From contig JAGCFP010000013.1 of the NCBI GenBank assembly GCA_017650045.1, forward strand, positions 1 through 64,000: DNA of 64,000 nucleotides. Direction: 5' to 3'. Numbering within the stretch: position 1 is the stretch's first letter; the number at the start of each line of letters is the position of its first letter. The position numbers were made by a program, and so were the translations under genes. Positions 34,950 to 45,438 of this stretch are shown one piece after another. The stretch comes from Bacteroidaceae bacterium (GTDB lineage Bacteria > Bacteroidota > Bacteroidia > Bacteroidales > Bacteroidaceae). Under the pieces are notes generated by a model that had not been told where the DNA came from, made no database searches, and worked only from the letters and a program-made list of their open reading frames with translations.

Positions 34950-36614
34950 TCAATAGGCTTGTTCATGCACATCCTTTACAGCGCGACCTGAAGGTTCGTT
35001 CATTCCTTTGAAAGATTTATCCCATTCCAAGGCGATAGCTGTACTACAGGCTACGCTGGCCTCACTTGGAACACTGCATGCAGCAGAATCACTAGGGAAA
35101 TGTTCTGCAAAGATGCACCGATAATAGTATTCTTCTTTGTTCTTTGGAGGATTAATAGGAAATCGTTCTGCAGCATGGACCATCTCTTCATCGCTGACCA
35201 CTTCAGAGGTCATCTTTTTCAGAGTGTCAATCCATGAGTAACCGACTCCATCGCTGAACTGCTCTTTCTGCCGCCAAGCCACTACTTCAGGCAATAAATC
35301 AGCAAAAGCCTCACGGACAATCTTCTTTTCAATGGTGTTACCTGGACACATTTTGCTTGCAGGGTTGGTACGCATAGCTATATCCAGAAACTCTCTATCA
35401 AGGAATGGCACACGTCCTTCTACACCCCAGGCAGATAGACTCTTGTTGGCACGTAAACAGTCGTATAAATGAAGCTTCCCCAGTTTTCGTACTGTCTCTT
35501 CGTGGAAGGCTTTGGCATCAGGAGCTTTGTGGAAATAGAGATAACCACCAAATATCTCATCAGCACCCTCACCAGAAAGAACCATTTTGATACCCATTGA
35601 CTTGATTACACGAGCCAGTAAGTACATGGGTGTAGAGGCGCGTACTGTGGTCACATCGTAAGTCTCTATGAAATAAATGACATCACGGATGGCATCGAGT
35701 CCTTCTTGGATGGTATAGTTGATTTCATGGTGAACGGTACCGATATGGTCTGCTACAAGCTTTGCTTTTGCTAAATCAGGTGCACCTTTCAGACCAACGG
35801 CAAAGGAATGCAGGCGAGGCCAGTAAGCTTTTGTCCTGCTATCATCCTCTATGCGCATTTCACTATATTTTTCAGCAATAGCTGATATCACGGAAGAGTC
35901 AAGACCGCCTGAGAGCAGCACACCATAAGGTACGTCAGACATTAGCTGCCGCTTTACGGCATCTTCAAGGGCATCGTGGATGGCTGTAATAGAGGTCTGG
36001 TTGTCCTTTACAGCATCGTAGTTCATCCAGTCACGCCTATAATAACGCTTCATGCCAGGCTCTCTGCTCCAATAGAAGTGACCGGGTAAGAAGGGTTCAT
36101 ATCTTTCACATTGACCTTCGAGCGCTTTCAGTTCAGAAGCCACATAAATGGTATCATCGCAGTCGTAACCTATATAAAGTGGAATGACACCAATGGGATC
36201 ACGAGCTATGAGAAACTCATCAAGGGTCTCATCGTAGAGTACGAAGGCAAAGATACCGCTGAGGTCTTCTAAGAAATCAATGCCCTTCTCGCGATACAGT
36301 GCCAGAATGACCTCACAGTCACTTCCTGTCTGAAACATATACTGTCCAGCAAAGCGACGACGGATTTCTTGATGGTTATAGATTTCCCCATTCACAGCCA
36401 ATATTTGTTTGCGGTCAGGTGTAAACAATGGTTGTCCACCTGATTCTGGGTCTACTATGCTTAATCGCTCATGAGCCAAGATGGCTGAACCACCGCAATA
36501 GATACCACTCCAGTCGGGTCCACGATGGCGAATCTTCTGACTCATCTTCAATGCTTTATCACGTAGCATCTGACTCTGTTCCTTGACATTTAAAATTGCT
36601 GTTATTCCACACAT
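34950..36614 (-). CDS. asnB: Asparagine synthetase B (glutamine-hydrolysing)
   Basis: The 554-residue enzyme makes asparagine from aspartate, ATP and glutamine. Cys2 (MCGITAILNV) is the class II amidotransferase nucleophile, followed by RHRGPDWSG and VNGEIYNHQEIR. The synthetase half has the PP-loop VLLSGGLDSSVISAIA and VLSGEGADEIFGGYLYFHK. Length matches E. coli AsnB (554). It is the last gene of the leftward amidotransferase cluster, 13 bp after glmS. Confidence 0.96.
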   Translation of the reverse strand: MCGITAILNVKEQSQMLRDKALKMSQKIRHRGPDWSGIYCGGSAILAHERLSIVDPESGGQPLFTPDRKQILAVNGEIYNHQEIRRRFAGQYMFQTGSDCEVILALYREKGIDFLEDLSGIFAFVLYDETLDEFLIARDPIGVIPLYIGYDCDDTIYVASELKALEGQCERYEPFLPGHFYWSREPGMKRYYRRDWMNYDAVKDNQTSITAIHDALEDAVKRQLMSDVPYGVLLSGGLDSSVISAIAEKYSEMRIEDDSRTKAYWPRLHSFAVGLKGAPDLAKAKLVADHIGTVHHEINYTIQEGLDAIRDVIYFIETYDVTTVRASTPMYLLARVIKSMGIKMVLSGEGADEIFGGYLYFHKAPDAKAFHEETVRKLGKLHLYDCLRANKSLSAWGVEGRVPFLDREFLDIAMRTNPASKMCPGNTIEKKIVREAFADLLPEVVAWRQKEQFSDGVGYSWIDTLKKMTSEVVSDEEMVHAAERFPINPPKNKEEYYYRCIFAEHFPSDSAACSVPSEASVACSTAIALEWDKSFKGMNEPSGRAVKDVHEQAY

Positions 36615-36627
36615 AATCTCATTGATT

Positions 36628-38475
36628 TTATTCTACGGTTACACTTTTTGCAAGATTTCTTGGGCGATCCACATCTTTTCCTTTACATACAGCGATATGA
36701 TAAGCCAGAAGTTGAAGTGGAATGGAGGCCAGAAGAGGCTGAAAACAATCGAGTGTATCAGGTAACTCGATGACATGATTGGCAAATTGCTTTATTCGCT
36801 CGTCACCCTCAGTTACCAAAGCTGTTACCCTGCCGCCTCTTGCCCTGACCTCCTGGATATTGCTGATAACTTTCTCATAGAGACTGTCGTGAGTAGCAAT
36901 AACGAAAACGGGCATCTCTGAATCTATTAGTGCTATCGGACCATGTTTCATTTCAGCCGCAGGATATCCTTCTGCATGTATGTAACTGATTTCCTTTAAC
37001 TTCAATGCGCCTTCAAGTGCCACAGGATAATTGTATCCTCGTCCGAGATACAAACAGTTTTTGGCATATGTAAAAATCGGTGCCAGATGTTCAATCTGTT
37101 CGTTAGTTTCCAGTGCTTGTTCCATTTTCTCAGGAATTCTCATCAACTCGTTCAATATTTTCTGATATTTATTAGCAGAAATGGTATGACGTTCTTTTGC
37201 CAGGCAAAGCGCAAGCATTGAAAGAACAGTTACCTGACCCGTAAATGCTTTTGTAGAGGCTACGCCAATCTCTGGTCCTACATGAATATAGATACCTGTC
37301 TGAGTTCGTCTTGGAATGGATGCTCCGATGACATTACAGATGCCGAATACAAAGGCACCAGAATTGCGGGCTAATTCAATGGCTGCCAATGTATCAGCAG
37401 TCTCTCCACTCTGTGAGATAGCAATCACTATGTCATTTGGATAAATAATAGGATTCCGATAACGGAATTCAGAAGCATATTCCACTTCTACAGGGACACG
37501 ACAAAGATCTTCAATGATTTGCTTCCCTATAAGACCTGCATGCCAACTTGTACCACAGGCTACAATGATGATACGACTGGCATTCACTAACTTTTCTCGA
37601 TAATCAATCACTGCTGAAAGCGTGATACTGTTTTCTTCTGTGTGAATACGTCCTCGCATACAATCGCGAATGCAGTTGGGCTGCTCAAAGATTTCCTTCA
37701 ACATAAAGTAAGGGAAACCACCTTTTTCTAACTGTCCCAAGGTAACATCAATCTGTCTCACTTTAGGATGCTGTGTTTCGTTCTCCATATTCACTACATT
37801 CAGCTCTTTTCCTAATTGGAGAACAGCAATATCACCATCGTTCAGATAGACTACCTTATCTGTGTATTCAGCAATAGGACTGGCATCTGAAGCCAAGTAG
37901 AATGCATCGTCATCACCCAAACCTATGACAAGCGGTGAACTTTGACGGGCACAGATGATAGTTTGCGGATGCTCGCGGTCTAGAATGGCAATGGCATACG
38001 CACCTATGACCTGATGCAATGCCACTTGGACAGCTTCAAGCAGTTCCAGCTTATTATTGAGCATGATGTATTCAATGAGTTGTACCAGTACCTCAGAGTC
38101 GGTTACACTTTTGAACTGGATGCCTCTGGCTACGAGTTTTTCTTTGATGGTAATGAAATTCTCAATAATGCCATTATGTATCAAAGCCAAACGCCCCGAT
38201 GAGGAATAATGAGGATGTGCATTGATGCTGCTGGGTTCTCCATGAGTTGCCCAACGCGTATGAGCTATACCAACATGGCCTGTGGTATCTTTTTCTGCAC
38301 AGAATGATTCCAAGTCAGCAACTTTACCTTTGGTTTTATAAATATTGAGCTTGCCCTGTTCGTCTATCATGGCAATTCCTGCACTGTCGTATCCTCGATA
38401 CTCCAGCCTTTTTAAGCCTTCCATCAAAATAGGATAAGCATTCTTTGTTCCGATATATCCAACTATTCCACACAT
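36628..38475 (-). CDS. glmS: Glucosamine-fructose-6-phosphate aminotransferase (isomerising)
   Basis: The 615-residue enzyme makes glucosamine-6-phosphate from fructose-6-phosphate and glutamine, the first step to UDP-GlcNAc. Cys2 (MCGIVGYIGTKNAYP) is the glutaminase nucleophile, with LKRLEYRGYDSAGIA. The C-terminal half has two SIS sugar-isomerase domains (ACGTSWHAGLIGKQI, SQSGETADTLAA) and the conserved PRNLAKSVTVE end. It starts 12 bp after the short carB gene and precedes asnB. No glmS ribozyme-like 5' structure is possible in so short a gap. Confidence 0.97.
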   Translation of the reverse strand: MCGIVGYIGTKNAYPILMEGLKRLEYRGYDSAGIAMIDEQGKLNIYKTKGKVADLESFCAEKDTTGHVGIAHTRWATHGEPSSINAHPHYSSSGRLALIHNGIIENFITIKEKLVARGIQFKSVTDSEVLVQLIEYIMLNNKLELLEAVQVALHQVIGAYAIAILDREHPQTIICARQSSPLVIGLGDDDAFYLASDASPIAEYTDKVVYLNDGDIAVLQLGKELNVVNMENETQHPKVRQIDVTLGQLEKGGFPYFMLKEIFEQPNCIRDCMRGRIHTEENSITLSAVIDYREKLVNASRIIIVACGTSWHAGLIGKQIIEDLCRVPVEVEYASEFRYRNPIIYPNDIVIAISQSGETADTLAAIELARNSGAFVFGICNVIGASIPRRTQTGIYIHVGPEIGVASTKAFTGQVTVLSMLALCLAKERHTISANKYQKILNELMRIPEKMEQALETNEQIEHLAPIFTYAKNCLYLGRGYNYPVALEGALKLKEISYIHAEGYPAAEMKHGPIALIDSEMPVFVIATHDSLYEKVISNIQEVRARGGRVTALVTEGDERIKQFANHVIELPDTLDCFQPLLASIPLQLLAYHIAVCKGKDVDRPRNLAKSVTVE

Positions 38476-38487
38476 ATATTAATAATA

Positions 38488-40182
38488 TTATAGGTAAGAC
38501 AAATATTGATAATTAGTTTGGGCAGGGTACTCCGCAGCTAAAGTGTCAATCAGGTTTACCACAGGCAGGATACCAAGCTGCTTGCGCCATTTGCGAACTT
38601 TTAATATGGCTTCTTCCATCGTCATGTGGTTTTCTAAACCTAATGCACGACCTATTTGGAAATCGGAGAAACCATACATCTTAGCTTTGTAAAACAGTTC
38701 TAAGAACGCCGGCTCTTCAAGAGATTCCATCAGTTCCGAAGGCTCCATGAATGTCATCATCTCTGAAATATATGAATACTTGTGTAGTTGTTTGTCAATA
38801 TCTATGATATGCTTCAACTTCTGCAGGAACCAGCAGTCTATCTTTGTCAGCTCATGTATTTGCTTAATAGTGTAACCTATCTGCATGGCTTTCGAGATAA
38901 CAAAAATGCGATTGTCAGTAGCATGTAGCATTTCATCCTTGATATCATCTACGTGAAACTCTTTGTTCTCAACAAAACCATGCATGCCTTGTCCGATCAT
39001 ACGCAGCCCCTTCTGCAATGATTCTTCAAAAGTGCGCCCGATGGCCATCACTTCGCCCACGCTTTTCATGGATGAACCAAGTTGGTGGCTCACTCCGTGG
39101 AATTTTGTGAGATCCCAATGAGGGATCTTGCACACCACATAGTCTAGGGCTGGTTCAAAGAAAGCACTGGTAGTTTTTGTCACGGAGTTCTTTAATTCAA
39201 AGAGTCCATACCCTAATCCGAGTTTGGCTGCCACGAATGCAAGAGGATAACCTGTGGCTTTAGATGCTAAAGCCGAAGAACGACTAAGTCGGGCATTGAC
39301 CTCAATAACACGATAGTCCTCACTCTGAGGATCGAGGGCATATTGTACATTACATTCCCCCACAATGCCGATATGACGGATGATCTGAATAGAAAGTGCT
39401 CGCAGCTTGTGGTATTCGGCATTGCTCAGTGTCTGACTGGGAGCCACTACGATTGATTCGCCCGTATGGATACCCAACGGATCAAGGTTCTCCATGTTGC
39501 ACACAGTAATACAGTTGTCGTAACGGTCGCGCACCACCTCGTATTCGATTTCCTTCCAACCTCTTAACGACTTCTCTACCAACACCTGTGGAGAAAACGA
39601 GAAAGCTTCTTCTGCTTGTATCTGTAGTTCTTCTTCATTGTCACAAAAACCTGAGCCCAAACCACCTAAGGCGTATGCTGCCCGAAGAATGACGGGAAAT
39701 CCTAACTCAAGGGCTGCCTCTCGTACTTCATCCACTGTGCAGCATGCATGACTCTTAATAGTTTTTACGCCAATCTCATTAAGACGACGCACAAATAAGT
39801 CACGGTCTTCCGTATCCATAATGGCTTGTACGGAAGTTCCTAAAACACGGACTCCATATTTATCGAGTACCCCCTTCTGATATAACTCCACCCCACAATT
39901 CAAAGCTGTTTGTCCACCGAATGACAAAAGAATGCCATCAGGGTGCTCCTTTTCAATGATACGCTCTACGAAGTTGGTCTTTACAGGTAGGAAATACACA
40001 GTATCTGCCACTCCTTGGGATGTTTGTACCGTTGCGATGTTAGGATTGATCAGTACCGTCTTGATGTTCTCCTCCTTCAAGGCTTTTAATGCCTGCGACC
40101 CGCTGTAGTCAAACTCACCTGCTTGTCCTATCTTTAAGGCTCCACTACCCAACAATAATACCTTATTTATCTTCTCCATCAT
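38488..40182 (-). CDS. carB: Half-length carbamoyl-phosphate synthase large subunit (first synthetase half plus oligomerisation domain)
   Basis: The protein has 564 residues, whereas CarB is normally about 1070. It holds a complete first ATP-grasp unit: [71 protein letters not shown], and the oligomerisation domain to [20 protein letters not shown]. It then stops with LSYL at the point where homologues begin the second synthetase half. No remnant of that half lies in the 12-bp gap before glmS. The break is therefore at a domain border and not an obvious frameshift. The start overlaps carA by 4 bp. The second half may be elsewhere in the genome, or the protein may act alone as a dimer. Confidence 0.93.
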   Translation of the reverse strand: MMEKINKVLLLGSGALKIGQAGEFDYSGSQALKALKEENIKTVLINPNIATVQTSQGVADTVYFLPVKTNFVERIIEKEHPDGILLSFGGQTALNCGVELYQKGVLDKYGVRVLGTSVQAIMDTEDRDLFVRRLNEIGVKTIKSHACCTVDEVREAALELGFPVILRAAYALGGLGSGFCDNEEELQIQAEEAFSFSPQVLVEKSLRGWKEIEYEVVRDRYDNCITVCNMENLDPLGIHTGESIVVAPSQTLSNAEYHKLRALSIQIIRHIGIVGECNVQYALDPQSEDYRVIEVNARLSRSSALASKATGYPLAFVAAKLGLGYGLFELKNSVTKTTSAFFEPALDYVVCKIPHWDLTKFHGVSHQLGSSMKSVGEVMAIGRTFEESLQKGLRMIGQGMHGFVENKEFHVDDIKDEMLHATDNRIFVISKAMQIGYTIKQIHELTKIDCWFLQKLKHIIDIDKQLHKYSYISEMMTFMEPSELMESLEEPAFLELFYKAKMYGFSDFQIGRALGLENHMTMEEAILKVRKWRKQLGILPVVNLIDTLAAEYPAQTNYQYLSYL

Positions 40183-41306
40183 TTAAGCATGTTTACAAAT
40201 TCATCAAATAAGAACTCTGTATCCACAGGACCACTGCAAGCTTCTGGATGAAATTGCGCAGACATCCATGGCTTTGTTTGGTGACGAATACCTTCATTAG
40301 AACCATCATTCATATTGACAAACAGTGGTTCCCAGTCCATCGGCAACGTGTCTGCATCCACTGCATATCCATGATTCTGCGAAGTGATGAAGCATTGTGT
40401 GGTACCTACTCGTCGTACGGGTTGGTTGTGTGAGCGATGACCATATTTCAACTTATAAGTCTTCGCTCCAGCTGCTTGAGCCAGCAACTGATTGCCAAGA
40501 CAAATCCCCATACATGGTCTTATAGGCTCACTATTTAAGAATGTCCTGACATGATTGACTGTTATTTGGCAAAGCTCCGGATCTCCTGGACCATTAGCTA
40601 AAAAAAGACCATCAAAGTCGAGCGTGTTGAAATCATAATCCCAAGGTACGCGTATCACCTCAATCCCACGACGCAACAGGCTGCGAATAATATTTGCCTT
40701 TACTCCACAATCCACTAAAACCACACGTTTCGTAGAATGATGAGTGTTGGTAAGTAAAAATTGATCATTGAACTCAGGAGTATTAGGTGAATATGAGATA
40801 ATCTCTTTACAACTTACACGCTCCACCCAGTTCACGCTACCATAGTCTTCAGAGATAGCGGTATCATTTGTGCCTTCCTGCACAATCTTGCCCATCATTA
40901 CTCCATACTTCCTGAGTAATATGGTAAGCCTACGGGTATCAATACCTGTCAGCGCAGGCACATTCTCACGCTTCAGCCAAGCATCAAGCGACTCTTTGGC
41001 ATTCCAGTGTGAATATGATTCACTATAATCTGCTACAATAAGTGCCTTGACATGGATGCGCTCACTCTCCATCAACTTTGGCAACCCATTGGAGGTCATT
41101 CCTACTGATGGCACACCGTAATTGCCTATAAGCGGGTAGGTCATCGCCAATATCTGGCCTGCATAACTTGGATCCGTCAGACTTTCGGGATAGCCTGTCA
41201 TGGCGGTGTTGAACACCACCTCACCTGACACATTTTTCAGGGCGCCAAATGCCCATCCACAGAATTCCGTGCCATCATCGAGGATTAGTTTTGCTTGTTT
41301 CTTCAT
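40179..41306 (-). CDS. carA: Carbamoyl-phosphate synthase small subunit
   Basis: The 375-residue glutaminase subunit supplies ammonia to CarB. The N-terminal domain begins [19 protein letters not shown]. The C-terminal class I amidotransferase has the nucleophile in [17 protein letters not shown] and the His/Glu pair in [10 protein letters not shown]. Length is normal. It is translationally coupled by a 4-bp overlap to the half-length carB and begins 1 bp after the purF-like gene ends, so the order is purF-like, carA, carB. Confidence 0.96.
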   Translation of the reverse strand: MKKQAKLILDDGTEFCGWAFGALKNVSGEVVFNTAMTGYPESLTDPSYAGQILAMTYPLIGNYGVPSVGMTSNGLPKLMESERIHVKALIVADYSESYSHWNAKESLDAWLKRENVPALTGIDTRRLTILLRKYGVMMGKIVQEGTNDTAISEDYGSVNWVERVSCKEIISYSPNTPEFNDQFLLTNTHHSTKRVVLVDCGVKANIIRSLLRRGIEVIRVPWDYDFNTLDFDGLFLANGPGDPELCQITVNHVRTFLNSEPIRPCMGICLGNQLLAQAAGAKTYKLKYGHRSHNQPVRRVGTTQCFITSQNHGYAVDADTLPMDWEPLFVNMNDGSNEGIRHQTKPWMSAQFHPEACSGPVDTEFLFDEFVNMLK

Positions 41307-41307
41307 T

Positions 41308-43046
41308 TTATAGTTGTAACTTTAATACTTTTTCCACATAATTCACGAAGGCTTGGTTCACCATACGGATACCACCTGCTGTTGGATAATGCCCTGTAAA
41401 ATACCAATCACCTGGATGATTCGGGCAGGCCTTATGTAGACCATTGATACTCTGATACACCAGTTCAATAGGAGTCTGCATATCTTTTGGACAAAGCATC
41501 TCAACAATCTTCCGATTTATCTCATCGACAGTAAAGGGTGCATAGATAGCCCGAACGTGATTTTTCGTCATGGGTTCGGTTTTGCATGCCTGATAGGTTT
41601 GGGCAATGAGTCGCTGTATGTTCCTTTCTTTAATGAGAGATATAGCTGCTCGGAAGGCGCATAGTTCTTCCAGTCTTGACATATCGATACCATAGTAATC
41701 AGGGTAACGAATTTGTGGTGAACTACTGACCATTACTATCTTTTTGGGGTGCAGACGGTCGAGTATCTTAAATATACTTTCTTTGAGTGTAGTACCACGC
41801 ACGATAGAGTCATCGATAATGACGAGATTATCCTCATAGGGTAAGACTGAACCATAGGTAATATCATAAACATGGGCAGCCAGGTCATTGCGTTCTGTTC
41901 CCTCAGTGATAAAGGTGCGCAATTTAATATCTTTCCACACCACTTTTTCTATCCTTACCTCATGGTTAAGTCTTCGAAGGCCGTCAGTCATCCCATAGAA
42001 TGCTACTTCAGCTGTATTTGGGATATAAGAAAATACAGTGTGCGCTATATCTCCCTCGATGGCTTGCATAATGGCAGGTGTAAGTTGTTCGCCCAATCGC
42101 TTTCGCTCCTGGTAAATATCATAGTCAGAACCACGACTGAAATAGATGCGCTCAAACGAGCAAGAAGAAAGCTTCTGAGCTGTTAGGATCTGCTCAAGAG
42201 AACTCTTCCCGTTCTTTTTGACGATAAGTGACTGTCCTGCTCCAAGTTCTTTGATATCCTCCTTTTTTAGATTAAAGGTGGTCTGTATCACGGGACGTTC
42301 GCTTGCCACTACCACGATTTCCTCATCTTGATAATAGTATGCAGGACGGATTCCCCAAGGGTCACGCACAGCAAACATCTCACCACTCCCCGTTAGTCCA
42401 CACATTACATATCCTCCATCAAAATGTGACATTGTTGTCTTCAATACATTGGCCATTTCTACATGGTCATCGATATATTGTGTAATATCCTTACCTTCTA
42501 ATCTTTTACTACACGCTACATTGTAAAGACGTTCAACTTCACGGTCCAGACGATGTCCCATCAGTTCCAGTGTGATATATGAATCGCCTAAAATGCGAGG
42601 AGACTGCCCCTGCTCCGTCAAAAAGTGAAAAACCTCATCGATATTGGTCATATTGAAGTTACCACACAGACAGAGGTTTTGGCCCGCCAGTTATTACGAC
42701 GCAAAAAAGGATGCACATACTGTAGCCCACTCTTACCTGTTGTGGAATAACGTAAATGCCCCATATAAAGTTGTCCTGCAAAAGAGTCGTCAATGAGGTT
42801 GAAGATCTCTGTAATGGCATCCTTGCCCTCTGCCCTTTCGCGAAACATATATTCCTTACCAACTGGCGCATCCAGATTGACACAAGCCACACCAGCACCT
42901 TCTTGTCCGCGATTGTGCTGCTTCTCCATCAGCAGATAGAGTTTATCCAATCCGTACCGCCATGTGCCGTACTTCTGCTCGTAATACGCCAAAGGCTTTA
43001 GCAGACGAATCATCGCTATTCCACACTCATGCTTCAGTTGTTCCAT
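41308..43046 (-). pseudogene. Amidophosphoribosyltransferase-like (PurF paralogue), interrupted by a one-base frameshift
   Basis: Two overlapping frames together give one PurF-like protein. The first (42648-43046, 132 residues) has the class II glutaminase start MEQLKHECGIAM, with Cys8 as nucleophile, and MEKQHNRGQEGAG. The second (41308-42651, 447 residues) holds FDGGYVMCGLTGSGEMFAVR and the PRPP-binding loop NLVIIDDSIVRGTTLKES. Reading through the point after WRAK in the other frame gives NLCLCGNFNMTNIDEV, which is the expected PurF continuation. The A-run at 42677-42680 has four bases where five would restore a 579-residue protein. The second frame could be restarted at its own ATG, which overlaps the first stop. 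This could be a real pseudogene, a sequencing error, or a split protein. It overlaps pyrG by 20 bp. Confidence 0.88.
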
Positions 43047-44640
43047 GGATACAAGCTTTTATAAACGACAAAAACAGTGGATGCGGATGCAATACTGTTG
43101 ATGAATACTCTGGATGAAACTGTGTACCGATATACCACTTGAGCGTTGGGATTTCTATAATCTCTACCAAGTTAGAAGCCGGATTGATTCCCACACATTT
43201 CATCCCCTGACTTTCAAACTCTTCTTGATAGAGGTTATTGAACTCATAGCGATGTCGGTGGCGCTCCCTGATAAGCCTGTCTTCTCCGTAAGCCTTCCTG
43301 GTGTGACTACCTTCTATCAGTTCACACTCGTAGCTGCCTAGTCGCATGGTACCTCCCATCTGTGTGATATTCTTTTGTTCTTCCATCATGTCAATCACAT
43401 TGTGCGCAGTAGTGGCATCTATCTCACTACTATTGGCATCTTGATAGCCTAAGACGTTGCGTGCAAACTCTATGACCATCATTTGCATGCCAAAACAAAT
43501 GCCGAAAGTCGGAATATCGTGCGTACGACCATATTCAGCGGCAATGATTTTCCCTTCCACCCCACGACTACCGAAACCAGGACATATCACGATACCCACT
43601 GTTCCGCTTAGTCGTTCTTCTATATTCTCATGGGTGATTTCCTCACTGTTTACGAAAACAGCCTTTACCTTGTGGTCGTTATAAGTTCCCGCATGGGCGA
43701 GACTCTCTATAATGCTTTTATAAGCATCCTGAAGGTTGTATTTACCAACAAGGGCTATCTTTATTTCCTTTGTGGCACGTTTTCTTCGTTCCAGAAAGTT
43801 GAGCCATGGACCCAAAGATGGTTTATGCTCTGACTTCAGTCCCATTTTGCTCAGACAGATAGAGTCCAGACCCTGTTGCATCATATTTACGGGTACTTCA
43901 TAAATGCTGGGCAAATCCTGACTCTGAATCACTGCCGCTACATCCACATTACAGAAATGAGCCACCTTGGCTCTAATTTCATCACTCAATTTATGTTCTG
44001 TACGCAGCACTAACACTTCTGGTTGAATACCAAGTCCTTGCAATTGTTTTACGCTGGTTTGGGTGGGTTTCGTTTTCAGCTCACCTGCCGCTGCTAAAAA
44101 AGGTACATAAGTCAGATGGATGCTTAGTGACCTTGATGGTCCCAATTCCCATCGCAATTGACGAATAGCCTCTAAGAAGGGTAGGCTTTCTATGTCGCCT
44201 ATGGTACCTCCAATCTCTGAGATAACGAAGTCTAATGGTTGTTTGGTGGCATTCAACAGAATACGGCGTTTAATCTCATCCGTAATATGAGGTACCACTT
44301 GAATGGTCTTTCCTAAATAGTCGCCTCTTCTTTCACGCTCTATCACACTTAAGTAGATACGGCCCGTGGTCACACTATTGTCACGGGTAGTCTCAATACC
44401 AGTGAACCGTTCATAATGACCTAAGTCTAAGTCTGTCTCCATCCCATCTGCTGTCACATAACATTCTCCGTGCTCATAAGGGTTTAGTGTTCCAGGATCT
44501 ATGTTGATGTAGGGGTCAAACTTTTGAATCGTTATTCTGTAACCTCTCGCCTGTAACAGTTTCCCCAGTGATGCGGAGATAATGCCTTTACCTAATGACG
44601 AGGCCACTCCTCCTGTAATAAATATGTACTTCGTATCCAT
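43027..44640 (-). CDS. pyrG: CTP synthase
   Basis: The 537-residue enzyme makes CTP from UTP, ATP and glutamine. The synthetase half starts MDTKYIFITGGVASSLGKGI and has NPYEHGECYVTADGMETDLD. The class I glutaminase half has GICFGMQMMVIEFARN (nucleophile Cys) and QFHPEYSSTVLHPHPLF. Length is normal. It is the first gene of the leftward pyrG, purF-like, carA, carB, glmS, asnB series; a hairpin separates it from the porin gene upstream. No clear -7 element is seen in the 71-bp gap, so it may partly depend on read-through. Confidence 0.97.
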   Translation of the reverse strand: MDTKYIFITGGVASSLGKGIISASLGKLLQARGYRITIQKFDPYINIDPGTLNPYEHGECYVTADGMETDLDLGHYERFTGIETTRDNSVTTGRIYLSVIERERRGDYLGKTIQVVPHITDEIKRRILLNATKQPLDFVISEIGGTIGDIESLPFLEAIRQLRWELGPSRSLSIHLTYVPFLAAAGELKTKPTQTSVKQLQGLGIQPEVLVLRTEHKLSDEIRAKVAHFCNVDVAAVIQSQDLPSIYEVPVNMMQQGLDSICLSKMGLKSEHKPSLGPWLNFLERRKRATKEIKIALVGKYNLQDAYKSIIESLAHAGTYNDHKVKAVFVNSEEITHENIEERLSGTVGIVICPGFGSRGVEGKIIAAEYGRTHDIPTFGICFGMQMMVIEFARNVLGYQDANSSEIDATTAHNVIDMMEEQKNITQMGGTMRLGSYECELIEGSHTRKAYGEDRLIRERHRHRYEFNNLYQEEFESQGMKCVGINPASNLVEIIEIPTLKWYIGTQFHPEYSSTVLHPHPLFLSFIKACIHGTTEA

Positions 44641-44668
44641 ATTTTAAATATAATCATATCCACAAAAT

Positions 44669-44700
44669 CCCTCTCTTCTGCAAAGGCGGAAGAGAGGGGC
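44669..44700 (-). terminator. Hairpin after the TorF-like porin gene
   Basis: CCCTCTCTTC and GAAGAGAGGG form a perfect 10-bp stem around a 10-nt loop; on the minus strand ATTTTG follows, a weak T-tract. It may be a leaky terminator before pyrG. Confidence 0.65.
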
Positions 44701-44711
44701 ACCTGGTAAAA

Positions 44712-45413
44712 CTATGGTTGCAGCGTTATACCAAAGACCAGGTAAGCTTTCTGGGCATCTGGGTTTGCCGTTATTTGTCCGAAAATCGGAATCGAGAACG
44801 TTTCTGTCACCTTAATATCTTTTGTCGCTCGTAATGACAGGTTGGTGACCGCAAATCCCGAAGTGTCATAAAATGTTGTGGCAAAGGGGACAAATCCGAC
44901 CATAGCAGCCCAATCGATGGTGGCTAGAGTAAATGGTATGTTAGCCTCGAAATAGCTACTATAAGCTCGCTTGTCATCTCTGTTGACTCCGTCGTTACCA
45001 GAGAAATTGGTGTACCATTGTAAACTGGCCAAGCCGAAGTCGTAACCGATATTGGCCTCAAATACATGGTTCGTTCCATGAGCATCGTATTTGAAATAAC
45101 GATTCTTTGGGTCGAGGCCGACATTGAACCAGTAATCTGTCACACCGATATTGAAACCGCCAATCGTATAACCGAGCGTCATGTCAAATTCTTTCGTGTC
45201 TGCTGGGTTTGCCAGTCCGTAACTGCCCCAAGCAGTCAACGATAATCCTTTATACCCAATACCAAGTGTCGGTTGTACGGCAGCGCTTCCAAGATCTTGG
45301 CCACGCCAGATGTATTGAGTTACTACATCCGCCGCCACTGTAGTTTCTATCTCCTGTGCATGGATGGTTGCCGTTGCAACCAAGCCTAATGCAAATAATA
45401 CTATCTTTTTCAT
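44712..45413 (-). CDS. TorF-like outer-membrane beta-barrel protein
   Basis: The 233-residue protein has a signal peptide (ALGLVATATIHAQ) and then VVTQYIWRGQDLG, the conserved start of the TorF/Gcw_chp family of putative porins. Alternating beta strands follow (KGLSLTAWGSYGLA, GYTIGGFNIGVTDYW, KAYLVFGITLQP). It lies 25 bp after the ammonium transporter gene, so it is probably made with glnK and amt and may help small nitrogen compounds through the outer membrane. That role is inferred only from its position. Confidence 0.78.
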   Translation of the reverse strand: MKKIVLFALGLVATATIHAQEIETTVAADVVTQYIWRGQDLGSAAVQPTLGIGYKGLSLTAWGSYGLANPADTKEFDMTLGYTIGGFNIGVTDYWFNVGLDPKNRYFKYDAHGTNHVFEANIGYDFGLASLQWYTNFSGNDGVNRDDKRAYSSYFEANIPFTLATIDWAAMVGFVPFATTFYDTSGFAVTNLSLRATKDIKVTETFSIPIFGQITANPDAQKAYLVFGITLQP

Positions 45414-45438
45414 ACTCTTAAATATTTACTTTTACCAT

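Noticed and set aside
36615..38487. glmS ribozyme upstream of glmS
   Set aside because: Only 12 bp separate carB from glmS, which leaves no room for it.
42660..42690. Programmed ribosomal frameshift in the purF-like gene
   Set aside because: The in-frame codons are GCC AAA ACC, which is not a canonical X XXY YYZ slippery heptamer, and no downstream stem was seen; a mutation or read error is simpler.
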